Below, in pieces: positions 1-10,850 of a stretch of 64,000 nt of DNA. Position numbers and translations under genes: made by a program. The first letter of the stretch is position 1; each line of letters starts with the position of its first letter. The stretch lies in assembly GCA_949361645.1 (NCBI GenBank), contig OX442429.1:5193167-5257166 (forward strand), written 5' to 3'. Source of the stretch: Spongilla lacustris. Lineage: Eukaryota; Porifera; Demospongiae; Spongillida; Spongillidae. The notes under the pieces are model-generated. The model ran no database searches and was not told where the DNA came from. It was given only the letters and a program-made list of their open reading frames with translations.

Positions 1-740
1 GACTGTTTCTCTCGGCTACATGCCATAACCCCTGACACTGTTAAAAAAGCATACCACTCACACGACTGTTTCTCTCGGCTACATGCCTTAACCCCTGACA
101 CACTCACTGGGCTGTTTCTCTCGGCTATGTCGTTTAACCCCTGACACTCTTAACGAAACCACTGGGCTGCTTCTTAACCCTTGACACTCTTAACACACTC
201 ACTGGGCTGTTTCTCTCGGCTATGTTGTTTAACCCCTGACACTTTTAACACACTCACTGGGCTGTTTCTCTCGGCTATGTCGTTTAACCCCTGACACTTT
301 TAACACACTCACTGGGCTGTTTCTCTCGGCTATGTCGTTTAACCCCTGACACTCTTAACACACTCACTGGGCTGTTTCTCTCGGCTATGTACTTTAACCC
401 TTGACACTCTTAACACACTCACTGGGCTGTTTCTCTCGGCTGTGTCGCTTAACCCCTGACACTATTAACACACACACTGGGCTGCTTCTCTCGGCTATGT
501 ACTTTAACCCTTGACACTCTTAACACACCCACAAGGCTGTTTCTTTCGGCTATGTGCCTTAACCCCTGACACTCTTACAAAGACCACACCCACAGGACTT
601 TTTTTGCCGCTAGGTTGATTAACCCTTCGAACTCTTACAAAGACCACACCCACAGGGCTATTTTGCCGTTAAGTTGATTAACCCTTCACACTCTTAATAC
701 AAAGAACACACGCACAGGCCCCTTTTTATGGTTGAGTTGC
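1..740. repeat. 55-bp tandem minisatellite, about 12 units
   Basis: The unit is built around GGGCTGTTTCTCTCGGCTAT, then a TTAACCCCTGACACTCTTAA block. The GGG that opens successive units falls at about 259, 314, 369, 424 and 479, which gives a strict 55-bp period. Units on the left edge and after about 590 diverge and vary in length, so the array decays toward 740 and may continue left of the window. No ORF runs through it, and a constant spacer-free unit rules out a CRISPR array. Confidence 0.93.
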
Positions 741-757
741 TTAAAACTTTCTTGCAT

Positions 758-850
758 AAGCTAGTTGGGCTTGCGCGACCTTCGCATTTTGGCGGAACGT
801 GGTACCTGGAACGTTTCCGCTAAACGCGAAGGTCGGGCTATGCCTACTAG
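758..850. repeat. Hairpin remnant related to a TIR element at 46.4-47.1 kb
   Basis: The segments around 778-803 and 811-836 are reverse complements (CGACCTTCGCATTTTGGCGG against CCGCTAAACGCGAAGGTCG) around a short loop. The outer sequence TAGTTGGGC and the GAAGGTCGGG core resemble the ends of the element at 46,424-47,054. This suggests a solo hairpin of that family. Nothing coding is supported in 740-1,560. An AT-rich stretch follows at 1,160-1,320. Confidence 0.55.
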
Positions 851-1563
851 TAACTAGAACACCTACAAGACCATTTTTAAACTCCGCACTTGCGCAATGT
901 AAGCCACACCAACACGACGAATTGCTTTTAGAGCATCCTTGCAAGCTAAGCAACACACATTCACTTCACAACTTACGGAAGGTTCTAAATGTTTAGTAGC
1001 ACTAGGGATCATAATTTTGAACCTGCGTCGCGTGAGCTATATGAGTCTGGGAACGATTCAATTAATTTTGCGCATGCGTTTGTTGTATTTAGGTTTATTG
1101 GCTACAAAACGAGAGTTTTAGCACCCAAAAATACAGGACTAGTCTTTTATAAGCTACCTACTATGCGGCGTTCATAAAATAACTTGTTGTTGTAAATAAA
1201 GTTAATTAATTTTAATTAATAATTAGCCATTTTGAAAGTATGATAAATCATAAAAAAATCAGGAAAATATATTGGTGAACCCAGAATTTTAATATCATCA
1301 TCCTATAGTAACTTATTATTCATGTCCTCAATTGCTGGCCATGTGAAGAGGCATCGTCACTTGAAACAGCCGATGAGGTCGCGGCACTTCGTGGCACTAC
1401 TTTTGATATTTGGAAGTGCTTCAAAATCGACATGATCGAATACGCGCGGCGGCTAATTTACGATTAATAATACTAAAGTATAATTTTTAATAATGTTAGC
1501 ACCTATGGCCGAGGGGGGTGCTCAAGCACCCGGAGCACCCTCTCTGGATACGCCACTGCGGCA

Positions 1564-2028
1564 AGGCGACACAGGCATATTGTGGGAAGGACGAATGGGA
1601 TTAGATCAAGACACCGCACCTTCAGAAGGCAATCCGCCACAACTCAAGATAGCTTTCAGTAAATCGGAGGCGTGATTCCAGTTCGTATGGAATACGTTGG
1701 ACCATATGATAAGTATGAGAGAGACAAAGTATGTGAAGCCGTTGATGCAAGATATGTAGGCCTACGATGGGCAAAGCGCGAGGCTGAGTCTGACAGGTAC
1801 CAAGCGGAGAAAGTTGCATGCGATTGCGCGAAGCACGTGTTGACTCTTGTATTGAATTCTGGCTATCGTCCATTGCACATTTCGTATAATTCGTTGATGG
1901 CCTATCTGGATGGGAACGAGGACGCCCTCTTGGAGAAGCTGTTATGTAACATTACTGCTGTGGCTACTCCTAGTGCAGAGATGACAAAGAAGTGGGTTCA
2001 TTTAGTACTCAACAATTCTATGCCAGCT
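1564..2028 (+). pseudogene. Dead partial copy of the unrecognised ORF at 5.8-6.6 kb
   Basis: This segment matches 6,008-6,537 closely. It has a nonsense change (TGT to TGA at about 1,674) and an internal deletion of roughly 90 bp near 1,765, where the copy jumps from GATGCAAG to GGGCAAAGCGCG. It ends abruptly at ATGCCAGCT, where sequence copied from the permease gene begins. A MITE-like end (CTGGATACGCCACTG) lies just upstream at about 1,546, so the fragment may have been moved or bounded by a mobile element. Confidence 0.8.
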
Positions 2029-2263
2029 CCATTGACAGTCGCATTGCTTAATGATAGGAAAATATACAAATCAAATGATAGACTGAAAGACATAGATACA
2101 TCATATAATTGGAAATGAATTACAAGTAAATGAATTTATAACTAGAGCATTTTTATAGGCATGCATGACATCGTATTCAACAATAAATCATTTTACAAGG
2201 AGAAAATTGGCTGTGAGGGATGCCACAGATAAGGATGTCATTATAATGCAATCTACGCTGGTG
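2027..2263 (-). pseudogene. Copied fragment of the P-protein gene 3' region (exon 22 edge, intron 21)
   Basis: This is near-identical to 20,692-20,960 inside the minus-strand permease gene, including the exon 22 acceptor edge and intron sequence such as TTTTACAAGGAGAAAATTGG. It holds only a few codons of exon 22, so it cannot code for anything. It is joined directly to the dead ORF copy at 1,564-2,028, forming a chimeric non-functional segment. The match stops at CTACGCTGG, exactly where the palindrome array begins. Confidence 0.82.
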
Positions 2264-2267
2264 TTGC

Positions 2268-2664
2268 GTGCCAGAGTGGCTCGTGTGCAGGAATGGCTTA
2301 ATAGGGCGCGCCTCTAGTGAGCCGTATGGCTGATTTAATTAATAAATAATGAATTTTCGTACCCGGACGGATAAACTAACTATGAATATAATCTGTGCGA
2401 GCCATTCTGGCACGGCCGGTTTTCAGTGCCGGAATGGCTTGAGCCATTCTGCATGATACTCAAATGTAGTAGCTGGCCGTGCCAAAATGGCTCGAGCCAT
2501 TTTGGCACTTAAGTAATGCAACTGGCCGTGACAGAATGGCTAGAGCCATTCTGGCACTAATTAATTAAAGTATTCTGATCGGCCGTGCCAAAATGGCTCG
2601 AGCCATTCTGCAACTGGCCGTGCCAAAATGGCTCGTGCCAGAATGGCACGAGCCATTCTGGCAC
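2268..2664. repeat. Array of palindromes built on the word GTGCCAAAATGGCTCGAGCC
   Basis: About six units alternate GTGCCA(A/G)AATGGCTCG with its reverse complement CGAGCCATT(C/T)TGGCAC, separated by short unrelated spacers. The unit at 2,479-2,508 is a perfect 30-bp palindrome centred on CTCGAG. The array follows immediately after the point where the copied permease fragment ends. I read it as the end, or the internally deleted whole, of a foldback-type element. There is no coding evidence. Confidence 0.8.
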
Positions 2665-5600
2665 TCAATTATAGCAACCCTACATGTCTCCAGAGGCTTT
2701 GGAAACCCCTCCAGTCTACTCCAAGAAGCTGGACATATTCTGATTTGGAGTGCTGACCATTCGGCAGATCCTCACCTGCAGGTTCCCAGACCCAGGCCCA
2801 CCAAAGAGGAAGGTCAGAGATCCAAAGTACCCTGTAGCAGTGGAACTTCCTGTCTTTGACACTGAGCGTCGCAAGTCTCACATCGACCTCATCTCTCCTA
2901 CCCACCCAACCTCCAGGGCCACCATATGGAATGAATGATTCATATCCCCCCCCCCCCCCCCCCCCCTCCCCAGCTCCTCATTCAATTGCTTGAGTATGGT
3001 TAGTGGTTATTATTGCACATGACTATGGATCATAATTGAAACTACTAGGGTGCTGCAGCCCTCTTGCCTGCATGTCTGTCATGGCTTGGCAACCCCCCCC
3101 CCCCCATTCTTCAATTTGTAACATGCAATATGTGCAAATCTTAATAAAGCATCTATCAATATGTCAATCTATGACAAAAAACAAAGGTAAAAATAATATC
3201 ATGTACATAGCACTTAATCTGGGGAGAGAACTACAGCTATTATTTACAAACACATTTATTAGAAGCCTCCAACTGCCCTTGGTATTCAAAGGTTCCCATA
3301 TTTCTTGAAAGTAGGATTATAGCTGAAGTCATTAGTAATTATGGCATAGTCCTTGAAGATTAGGTTTGAGAAGGTAGAGCAATAATGAGTCAATAGTGTG
3401 TGATAAAATTTCATTATCGGATTGGCATCAGCTACGATAAATCATTTAACATATTGACCTCATAAGGTCCTCAAAGTGCCAGAGGGTGGGTACCAGTACC
3501 TGTCCTCTGGCACTTAGAGTACCCACACTGCGTTTAATGGTTGCTACTATGTAGCGCTATATGGTAAGTCTAAATAAGTTAAAACTGATCTTATATCCCC
3601 TTGGGATTTACATCCCAGAGCCCTCAAGGATTCTTAATCCTTGGCTTAACATTTATAAAACCTAGACATTTAATAAAGGTTGCTAACATGTCTGAAGGCA
3701 TTCAGCAATGACACTCCATCTATCACAGGGATAGGTAGCCCTGCAGCAGTGTACTCTGTGGACTTGATAGAGGTGTCTGCTTACATAAGTCTTAAATGGT
3801 AGAGTACATTAATTAGTTGCAGATTCCTAATTTCAAGTGCTGAAGTGATAGTGATACAATTCAATACAAATGATTGTTGCTATCTTATGAGGTAAATAAA
3901 CATTTATGTTGTTTGAACGTAGTGAATTAGACAGAAACTATGCTCTGTCCAATTGCAATTGGGTACATATGGTGTAAGTGTGTGGCACGTGGGCCTGGCC
4001 ACATGGTGGAGGGTATATTAGCCTTGCAATTGAGTGCAGGAAGATTGGTCAGTCTAGGTCACAGCACGTGTGACACTGGGGAAACTTCAACATGTATGTA
4101 TTTTGAAATGTTTTTGTCATACTGACCACACTGATGAAAGCGCAAGATTACTAGCAATGGAATTCAAGTGTTCATAGCAGTACTACATGTTGTATGTGTG
4201 GGTTTTATCCTCACTATGTGAGGGTTTTTTTCCCTGCGCTGGTGTGGGCCCACTGCTGTAAATAAATTTGGCTAAAAATTGAGATGTATATGTAGGTAGT
4301 TGGTCCCTGCCGTGTGTGTGTGTGTGCTTGTATGTGTTTGTTGTGGAGTGTTGGTTGTATTTGTGAATTACAAATCTATGTTAGGTGTCGTGCACAGCCA
4401 ACGCTACACCAATGTGTTGTCATGGGAGTGGGTAGGGTGCAAGAGTTATGTGGGAGGCAACAGGAGAGAGTTGCGTTGGATATTCATCTGCCAATGCGTT
4501 GAGCATGTAGTTAATTTCCAAATTGTGTAACTCAGATTATTTAAGTTCGAAAAATACATGATACAAAACATGACACAACATAACTGTCTGTATATGGTAC
4601 AGGGCAAAATGAGGACTAATATAATGTATTGAGGGTATGGGATGATGTGATCATTGCAATTAAGGGGATGATGTGCACATACTTTGTTCAGTTGTAGAGT
4701 ATTTAATAATGGATATGATTAATAAACAGGAAAAATCAATAGAATACACCACATAATTCAGAACAGATTGGTGACCCCAATGGGGTATATATTGGAACTT
4801 GCATGTTCTGCAACCAATGTACACATAAGGTATAAACTGGCTTAATTACAATACAGTTGCATTGAAAATACCAAGATCCACAAAAGAATGCAATATTCCT
4901 TAATTTAGAATTATCAATATAAATTAATCCTATGCATTAAAGATTTACATAATTGGCATTTTGTTAACAACAAATCCAACTTGAAGAACACAGACCAAAG
5001 ATGTTTCTGCCCACTCCTCGATTCTATTTGAAGCTTTCAAATGCACAATGTGCAAACAGATTAAATTAGTCCAAGATTATCCACTTACCTAACAAATCAC
5101 ATGCAGCACAGTACATAATATGATTTAAGACAGAAAATTCTTAGATGGAATACAGCACAAATGAGGAGGCTGGATACAGTTCTGACCCTGTTCTTAAAAT
5201 AAAAATAAAAAAAGGAATTTAAAAAAAAAAGGCAAAGTGTCAATGAATACTCCTAATTCAATACATGTACTACTTGCGAATCGAATACAAAAGTAAAAGC
5301 GAGTTATGATGTAAAAACTATGCTAAAGTATTCATAGTGTGCCTTTGCTGTGGTTGATTAGCACTAGCTTTGAGAATTGATTAATCAATACTTCGTAAAT
5401 CCTGCAGTTTGCTACGTATTTCTAACTTTGACTGTGTTTTGTATTTTAGTTTTTTGTTTTATAAAATGATTGATGAGCAAATAACTACAAGGCTGAATTA
5501 TCAAAAGTTATCTTTGCTGTGAAAGAATATGAACTGTTCGAACTAGAAAAGGCCTTGCCTTTATCCTACATGTAAAGGAAATGCGTACATGCAAAGCAAT

Positions 5601-5747
5601 TGAATAAAAAGCATTGCATAATTAATGCACGGGGGGGGGGGGGGGGGGTGGGGGTGGGTAGTTGTTATACTGCTCCCCACCCCATGCCTCCCTGAAGTGT
5701 AAGCGATAATCATCGTTACATACATTTGGGTCTGGGTACGAGACTAG
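2665..5747. other. Non-coding interval with homopolymer and simple repeats
   Basis: No recognised gene. Visible content: a C tract of about 20 at 2,947, a C tract at 3,091, a short inverted repeat at 3,474-3,514 (AAGTGCCAGAGG against CCTCTGGCACTT), a TG run at 4,313, A-rich sequence at 5,200-5,230, and G tracts at 5,630 and 5,749. A non-repetitive stretch at 2,670-2,938 has short ORFs on both strands that I could not assign. Confidence 0.6.
5705..5745. mobile_element. Partial MITE end, related to 59,424-59,546
   Basis: GATAATCATCGTTACATACA followed by TTTGGGTCTGGGTACGAGACT is almost the same as 59,505-59,546, which is the right end of a short inverted-repeat element. Only one end is seen here. 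It is followed at once by a poly-G tract and the unrecognised ORF. Confidence 0.55.
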
Positions 5748-5819
5748 GTGGGGGGGGGGGGGGGGGGGCAATGTATCGGACGTAATAATTTCATCATATA
5801 CGGTACACCGTATGGGGAT

Positions 5820-6632
5820 ATGGAGGTGCGGTCATTGAAGGATTTGAGTTACGCTACAGTCATTTCTTACGTACTGATAGGAGACTACTCAATGAGCGAG
5901 CTGCTTCGCTTGCCCACAGTCCCACGTTACCAGCTATTTGACACCCTGACTGTTCTGGAGATATGGAGACTGGAAACCGGCAAGGGTAAGGGTCTGGACA
6001 CACAATGTGACACAGACATATTGTGGGAAGGACGAATGGGATTAGATCAAGACACCGCACGTTCAGAAGGCAATCCGCCACAACTCAAGATAGCTTTCAG
6101 TAAATCGGAGGCGTGTTTCCAGTTCGTATGGAATACGTTGGACCATATGATAAGTATGAGAGAGACAAAGTATGTGAAGCCGTTGATGCAAGTACTGTTT
6201 TCAAATAAAACGGATGACAGCTACATAAAACGTATCCCGACTGCATTAAAATTAGACTTTATTCATTTATATGTGCGGGCAAAGCGCGAGTCTGAGTCTG
6301 ACAGGTACCAAGCGGCGAAAGTTGCATGCGATTGCGCGAAGCACGTGTTGACTCTGGTATTGAATTCTGGCTATCGTCCATCTTACATTTCGTACAATTC
6401 GTTGATGGCTTATCTGGATGGGAACGAGGACGCCCTCTTGGAGAAGCTATTATGTAGCATCACTGCTGTGGCTACTCCTAGTGCAGAGATGACAAAGAAG
6501 TGGTTTCATTTAGTACTCAACAATTCTATGCCAGCTTTGAAACTGGGAGTCAGAGGAGATTTCCCACCAAATATGTACATTTTTGTACAGAGAACAGCGG
6601 AAAAAAAGAAACTAGAGGTAGTAAATCTATAG
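5820..6632 (+). CDS. Unrecognised protein, 270 codons, possibly one exon of a longer gene
   Basis: An uninterrupted reading frame runs from just after the poly-G tract to TAG. The first in-frame ATG is at 5,820; upstream the frame only runs back through glycine codons made by the G tract, so I do not accept an earlier start. I recognise no family. The protein is mixed hydrophilic, with no clear signal peptide or membrane segment, and ends in a lysine-rich stretch (AEKKKLE). A decayed copy at 1,564-2,028 shows the sequence has been duplicated. The match includes the central part starting at ILWEGRMGLDQD. It could be a lineage-specific gene, a transposon-borne ORF, or an exon whose true start and end are splice sites. 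Confidence 0.45.
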   Translation: MEVRSLKDLSYATVISYVLIGDYSMSELLRLPTVPRYQLFDTLTVLEIWRLETGKGKGLDTQCDTDILWEGRMGLDQDTARSEGNPPQLKIAFSKSEACFQFVWNTLDHMISMRETKYVKPLMQVLFSNKTDDSYIKRIPTALKLDFIHLYVRAKRESESDRYQAAKVACDCAKHVLTLVLNSGYRPSYISYNSLMAYLDGNEDALLEKLLCSITAVATPSAEMTKKWFHLVLNNSMPALKLGVRGDFPPNMYIFVQRTAEKKKLEVVNL

Positions 6633-6639
6633 ATTACTT

Positions 6640-7855
6640 GTGGGATCGCTGCTACATCCATGTTATGAATTGTGTGCATTTATTTTTTAAAACTTACTAC
6701 AACTGTAATTGTACTGAGAAAAGAGCATCCAGCTGGCTAAATGCTCTTCCTATCAAATGGGGGTTAATTGGATCTGTGTTATTTCTTTATGCTATGGCTG
6801 GCAACCTATCCTATCAGTGCTAAACACAAGCAATGAAGTGTGTGAGATGCATTCCTCATTGAGGTTTGTCATAACGTATACAGAACATTTTTTGCACTTC
6901 ACTTCAGATATAAAGTCACTTCATGCAGATATAAAGTCTACCATTCAGTGGGAGCTAGCTGTGCTTGATTTTGCTGATCATCAAAATTTCTGGGGTAATG
7001 ATCACCAAACCGCCTAATTTAACATCAGGGTATTTAATCCCTTTGCTCAATCCTATGCCACTTCCTATTAATGTTAGAGTTGGGGACTTGCTCTTTATAT
7101 ATACGCAATCCATTACCTCCAGCTGTATAGAGAAGACCAAGAGTGAAAATGATGCTGGTATGTTAAATCAAAATTTATCGAGTCAATTTTTTCTTCTTCC
7201 TGTATACCACTCTTTTTTCGTTGTAATATAGATATAAACAAAATTCCTCCATACTTTGCTTCGCCAACGTGTGCCTTTTAGATCAATAGATGATTGGAAG
7301 CATATCATTTGCCTGTGTAGAGGAAAAAGTTGCACGATACTGGCAAAATGCATGCAAGGTACTCCGCTGGCAAAGCGTATCAGAGGACAGAGCCTGGTCA
7401 AGAACTTCAGCCTGTTCAAAATCCCAAGCCCCTTGCCAACTGTATGTTAGCTATTTAAATAGCCTGTTTAGTGTTTCGTTTTATGACAATAAAATCATAT
7501 GCAATAACATGCAAGGCACATATACACACTGAATCAGTGGCTTCTGCATTCCAGCATCCACAAGTCACCCAGTCTCAACTGTTATGGGGTACAGAGCCAG
7601 CCTCGGTCCAACAAATGCCTAGCTCCACTCACAGACTCGTAGCTTGAGACCACCATTCTGTATTTTAATATCATTATGCAATTGATGGTTGCTATGGCAG
7701 CCAAAAAGTGCTATAGTGGCAAATCTGTTTTCCACTGTACAAGTTATTTCTCATTTCATAATAAGCTCTTTTTTTTGGGGGGGGGGGGGGGGGGGGGAGT
7801 TGAGAATACATTACTTATAATGGTTTGATGACGCTAGATATAGGTTGGTAACATC
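6640..7855. other. Interval without recognised gene
   Basis: Several short overlapping frames exist on both strands, none with a recognisable motif or consistent splice context. A poly-G tract of about 20 lies at 7,778-7,797, just before the start of the decayed receptor copy. Confidence 0.5.
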
Positions 7856-7856
7856 C

Positions 7857-10130
7857 AAAACTTCCAGTTTCAAGGTTTAAACATACTACTCCATCACTCT
7901 GTATCCGAGGATGTTCAACAATATGGTTTCAATTCTTTTGGGGAAGAGGACTACATACCATATTTGGAATCATCTACCAAACTGGTGTGTTCAAATCCTT
8001 CAGTATTTTTATTTCAGGGAATTACCAATTTGTCTGTACTTAATATGTTCAACGTAACTGTGATTCATGGACCTCAGAAGTAGGCACTTTTATTGCTGTA
8101 TACAGCACTGGGTATGGATTGATTAAATATGTTGGGAATAGCAAGTATTACAAGATCGTTGTTGAAACATATACATGTACTTCTAATGGAACCATTATCT
8201 GATCATTTCGAATGCACTCTTTACTCTTGGGTATGATGCAACGGAAGTCTATGACCCCATAGTTTCCAATACAATGGGTAGCGGATTAGGCATTATCATT
8301 TGTATATTTAGAACAAGAGTAGTTATGAACAGCTGAATATAATAAGAAACTATGCACAAGATAAATCAAATCTTAAATTGTTGTTATTATAGAGACTCTG
8401 CAAATGCATATGTGTAAATTGAAATTCATAACATTTCTAGTATCCAATTCAAGGTACTTTATTCAGCAGACAGGAAGAAATTGTATTCCTGTATTGTATG
8501 TGGTCATATCTGAAATTTAAGTTAATCCACCACCATATGCAAGAATCTTCGACATCACAGACTCGGAATTTAATAAATCACAGATCTTACTTTTTGAAAA
8601 TATTAGTTTGATTTTAGTATAGAGAATTGTTGTTGTAGATACAAATATGAAGGCTGAGGATAAGTTAAATTCACATCTAGACTGAGATCTTTTATGTAGT
8701 TTCTTTTTTATTACAAAGTTGCATTGTATTAGACTTGGCACGTAGTTGCTTTACACGTTTTAAAAATGGAAACAGTGTCGATTTATAGATGCATGGAAAG
8801 AAATGGTAGTTCGCCACTGAATTTGTATTAAAATTCTTAAATGCAGCTTTGCTGACGGTGGAGCAATCTATTTGGAATCATCACTTTTGCAAATTAATAC
8901 CAAATGAATGTTATACTTGCTAACAACCAGGATAGCTGTTGTCTGTATATGATCTTCTGGTCTGGGTACACCTCTCTGTCAACCCCACATCTGGCACCAC
9001 TGTGGAGGCCATGCATGTTGATGCCCTCGCTACTCATGGGCTCAGCTGCATCAAAAGCCAAGGTCGTTTTTCGAGGCATGTTGCTATCAATGCCATCATA
9101 CATAGGTCTCTAGCAGCAAAACATGTAAATGTTCCATCAACACTTGTACCCATCGGCCTATACAGATCAGATGGCAAGCGACCTGATGGTTGTTCCATTA
9201 CCCCCATGGAAGTCTGGCGAGTGTCTTGTTTGGGACTTTACTTGTGTGGACACCTTTACAGCCTCATGCATACATAGCAGATACCGCAAGGGAAGCTAGA
9301 GCTGTAGCCACAGCTGCTGAAGCCAGGAAGAAGGAGAAATATGCTCTGCTGTCCAAATCCCACCATTTTGTACCAATTGCAATTGAGACCTCAGGTGCCC
9401 TTGGCCCTGATGCTCTCAGTTTGCTCACTGATATCAGCAGGCGTCAGCAGAGCATGACACATGATCCCCAGTCCCTCTCTTTCCTTCTCCAAAGAGTGTC
9501 CATTGCACTACAGCACGGCAATGCTGCCTCTGTATTGGGCACCACAGTTAGCGTGTAGTGGTTATAGTGCATGTATCCCTGTGTATCCAGTACCTGTGTT
9601 CTTTCTGTATTGTGAATAACAATGATGCTAATTTTTTTCCAAAAATCGTTTGGACAAGGCCCCTAATGGTGAACAGGAACACGAAGCAAGCCTGATAAAT
9701 TGGGACATGATTTGTAACGTCGAACCGTTCAAAGGAGGAGGGAGGGGGAGTAATGTAGCGTACGTAGTTATCGTATTACGAGTGTATCAAAAAAAAAAAA
9801 AAAACCTTCTCTTTGGTGATGTGAGTAAGTTCCATATAAGTGCATATATATACCAATCGTGATTAAAGCTGGCCTTTGTCAGCTAGAGGAATGACATTAC
9901 GCCAGAGAAGCAGGCAGTGTGTTGTATGGAGGAAACATTGATACATGTAGGTATGAAGGATTTGGCATGCATATGTAATACGATTGCAAGCACAGGATTT
10001 CGGGACAAAAGCACTTTTTGATCCTAATTATATTTGCCCTTGTGATGACTGAGCACAAATTATCAATATGGAGCAGTGCTCAATAAAGTAACCTCCATAA
10101 ATAAAACAATACAATTATCCAGGACAGGAA
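7857..10130 (+). pseudogene. Decayed copy of the receptor ectodomain gene
   Basis: The segment tracks 15,820-17,725 of the intact receptor exon: the same order of phrases, from AAAACTTCCAGTTTCAAGGT through AGAAGCAGGCAGTGTGTTG. Many substitutions, small deletions and stop codons are present. An unrelated insertion occupies about 8,932-9,880. The beta-helix part corresponding to 17,115-17,490 and everything after about 17,725 (cysteine-rich and membrane domains) is missing. At about 10,128 the copy jumps to sequence equivalent to 20,139, beyond the receptor gene. It cannot encode a receptor. Confidence 0.88.
8932..9880 (+). mobile_element. Insertion with a frameshifted C-terminal retroelement-like ORF
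   Basis: This interrupts the decayed receptor copy. Two main frames (about 8,939-9,277 and 9,190-9,558), plus a short third-frame piece carrying CLVWDFTCVDTF, together read as one conserved protein end. It contains SRSDGKRPDG-like, VWDFTC and FVPIAIETSGALG motifs and ends in GNAASVLGT. From memory this resembles C-terminal regions common in invertebrate reverse-transcriptase-type mobile ORFs, and the D...D...E spacing hints at a PD-(D/E)XK-like nuclease. No reverse transcriptase is present here, and at least two frameshifts make it non-functional. Family assignment is an inference. Confidence 0.5.
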
Positions 10131-10850
10131 TTTTGAACGTATCCGCTGGATACACAACCAACTGGTGTCTTGCACCTTTCTTTGCAATGAGTAATTATTT
10201 CTATGTCCTTCCTGTAATGAAGCAATTGAATTTTCATCCCATTAAACTGTACTGTGCACAGTAGGTTCTATGTATGCATAGAATACTACTAATCACCAAG
10301 TATGGATTTATAGTATAATAGCACTTATCAGATAGTTGCAGCTGTATTATGTATAGCACTTGTCATACTATAGTTTTAGCTTAATGGATTATGCAAACAT
10401 TTATAATCCACTGAATATAGATACATGTAGCAGTACATTAGTAGATACATATACCAGTTAGGCAACTGCGGATGCCTTAGTGTATAACACCGAGTGCACA
10501 CTTTTAAACATTCCAGCCAAGAACAGCATGAGCAGTCAGGAGATATACCATTGCTGTTGTAACAGTAACAATCATCATAGGAAAGCCAATTCTAATGAAA
10601 TAGCAGCCAAAATGTAATCAACAAAGTCTATTGAACATACTTTGCAAAGTATTGGAATGATATCTTGTATCCATTGTGCTCTGCAATTCCAGCACAGACC
10701 ACACTAGCAAATGTTCTATTGACAGTCGCATTGCCCAATGATAGGAAAATACTAATTAATATACAAAATCAAATAAAATACTGAAAGACATATAAGTGCA
10801 GAGAAACCTCATCTTTTTACGAATTGAAAATGAATTACAAGTAAACGTAT
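10128..10850 (-). pseudogene. Copy of the P-protein gene 3' end (last two exons and 3' flank)
   Basis: This aligns with 20,139-20,800. It includes equivalents of exon 23 (membrane segment and GWN-type end) and exon 22, with intron edges, but carries changes such as TAGCAGCC for AGGAGGC and small indels. It continues the same duplicated block as the receptor pseudogene, after a deletion of about 2.4 kb relative to the source. The remainder of the permease gene is absent, so no function is expected. Confidence 0.85.

Noticed and set aside
1..740. CRISPR array
   Set aside because: There are no spacers: the whole 55-bp unit repeats, and the sequence is eukaryotic.
5985..6020. Mini-intron in the unrecognised ORF (GTAAGG...CACAG)
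   Set aside because: It would be only about 33 bp, and the frame is open without splicing.
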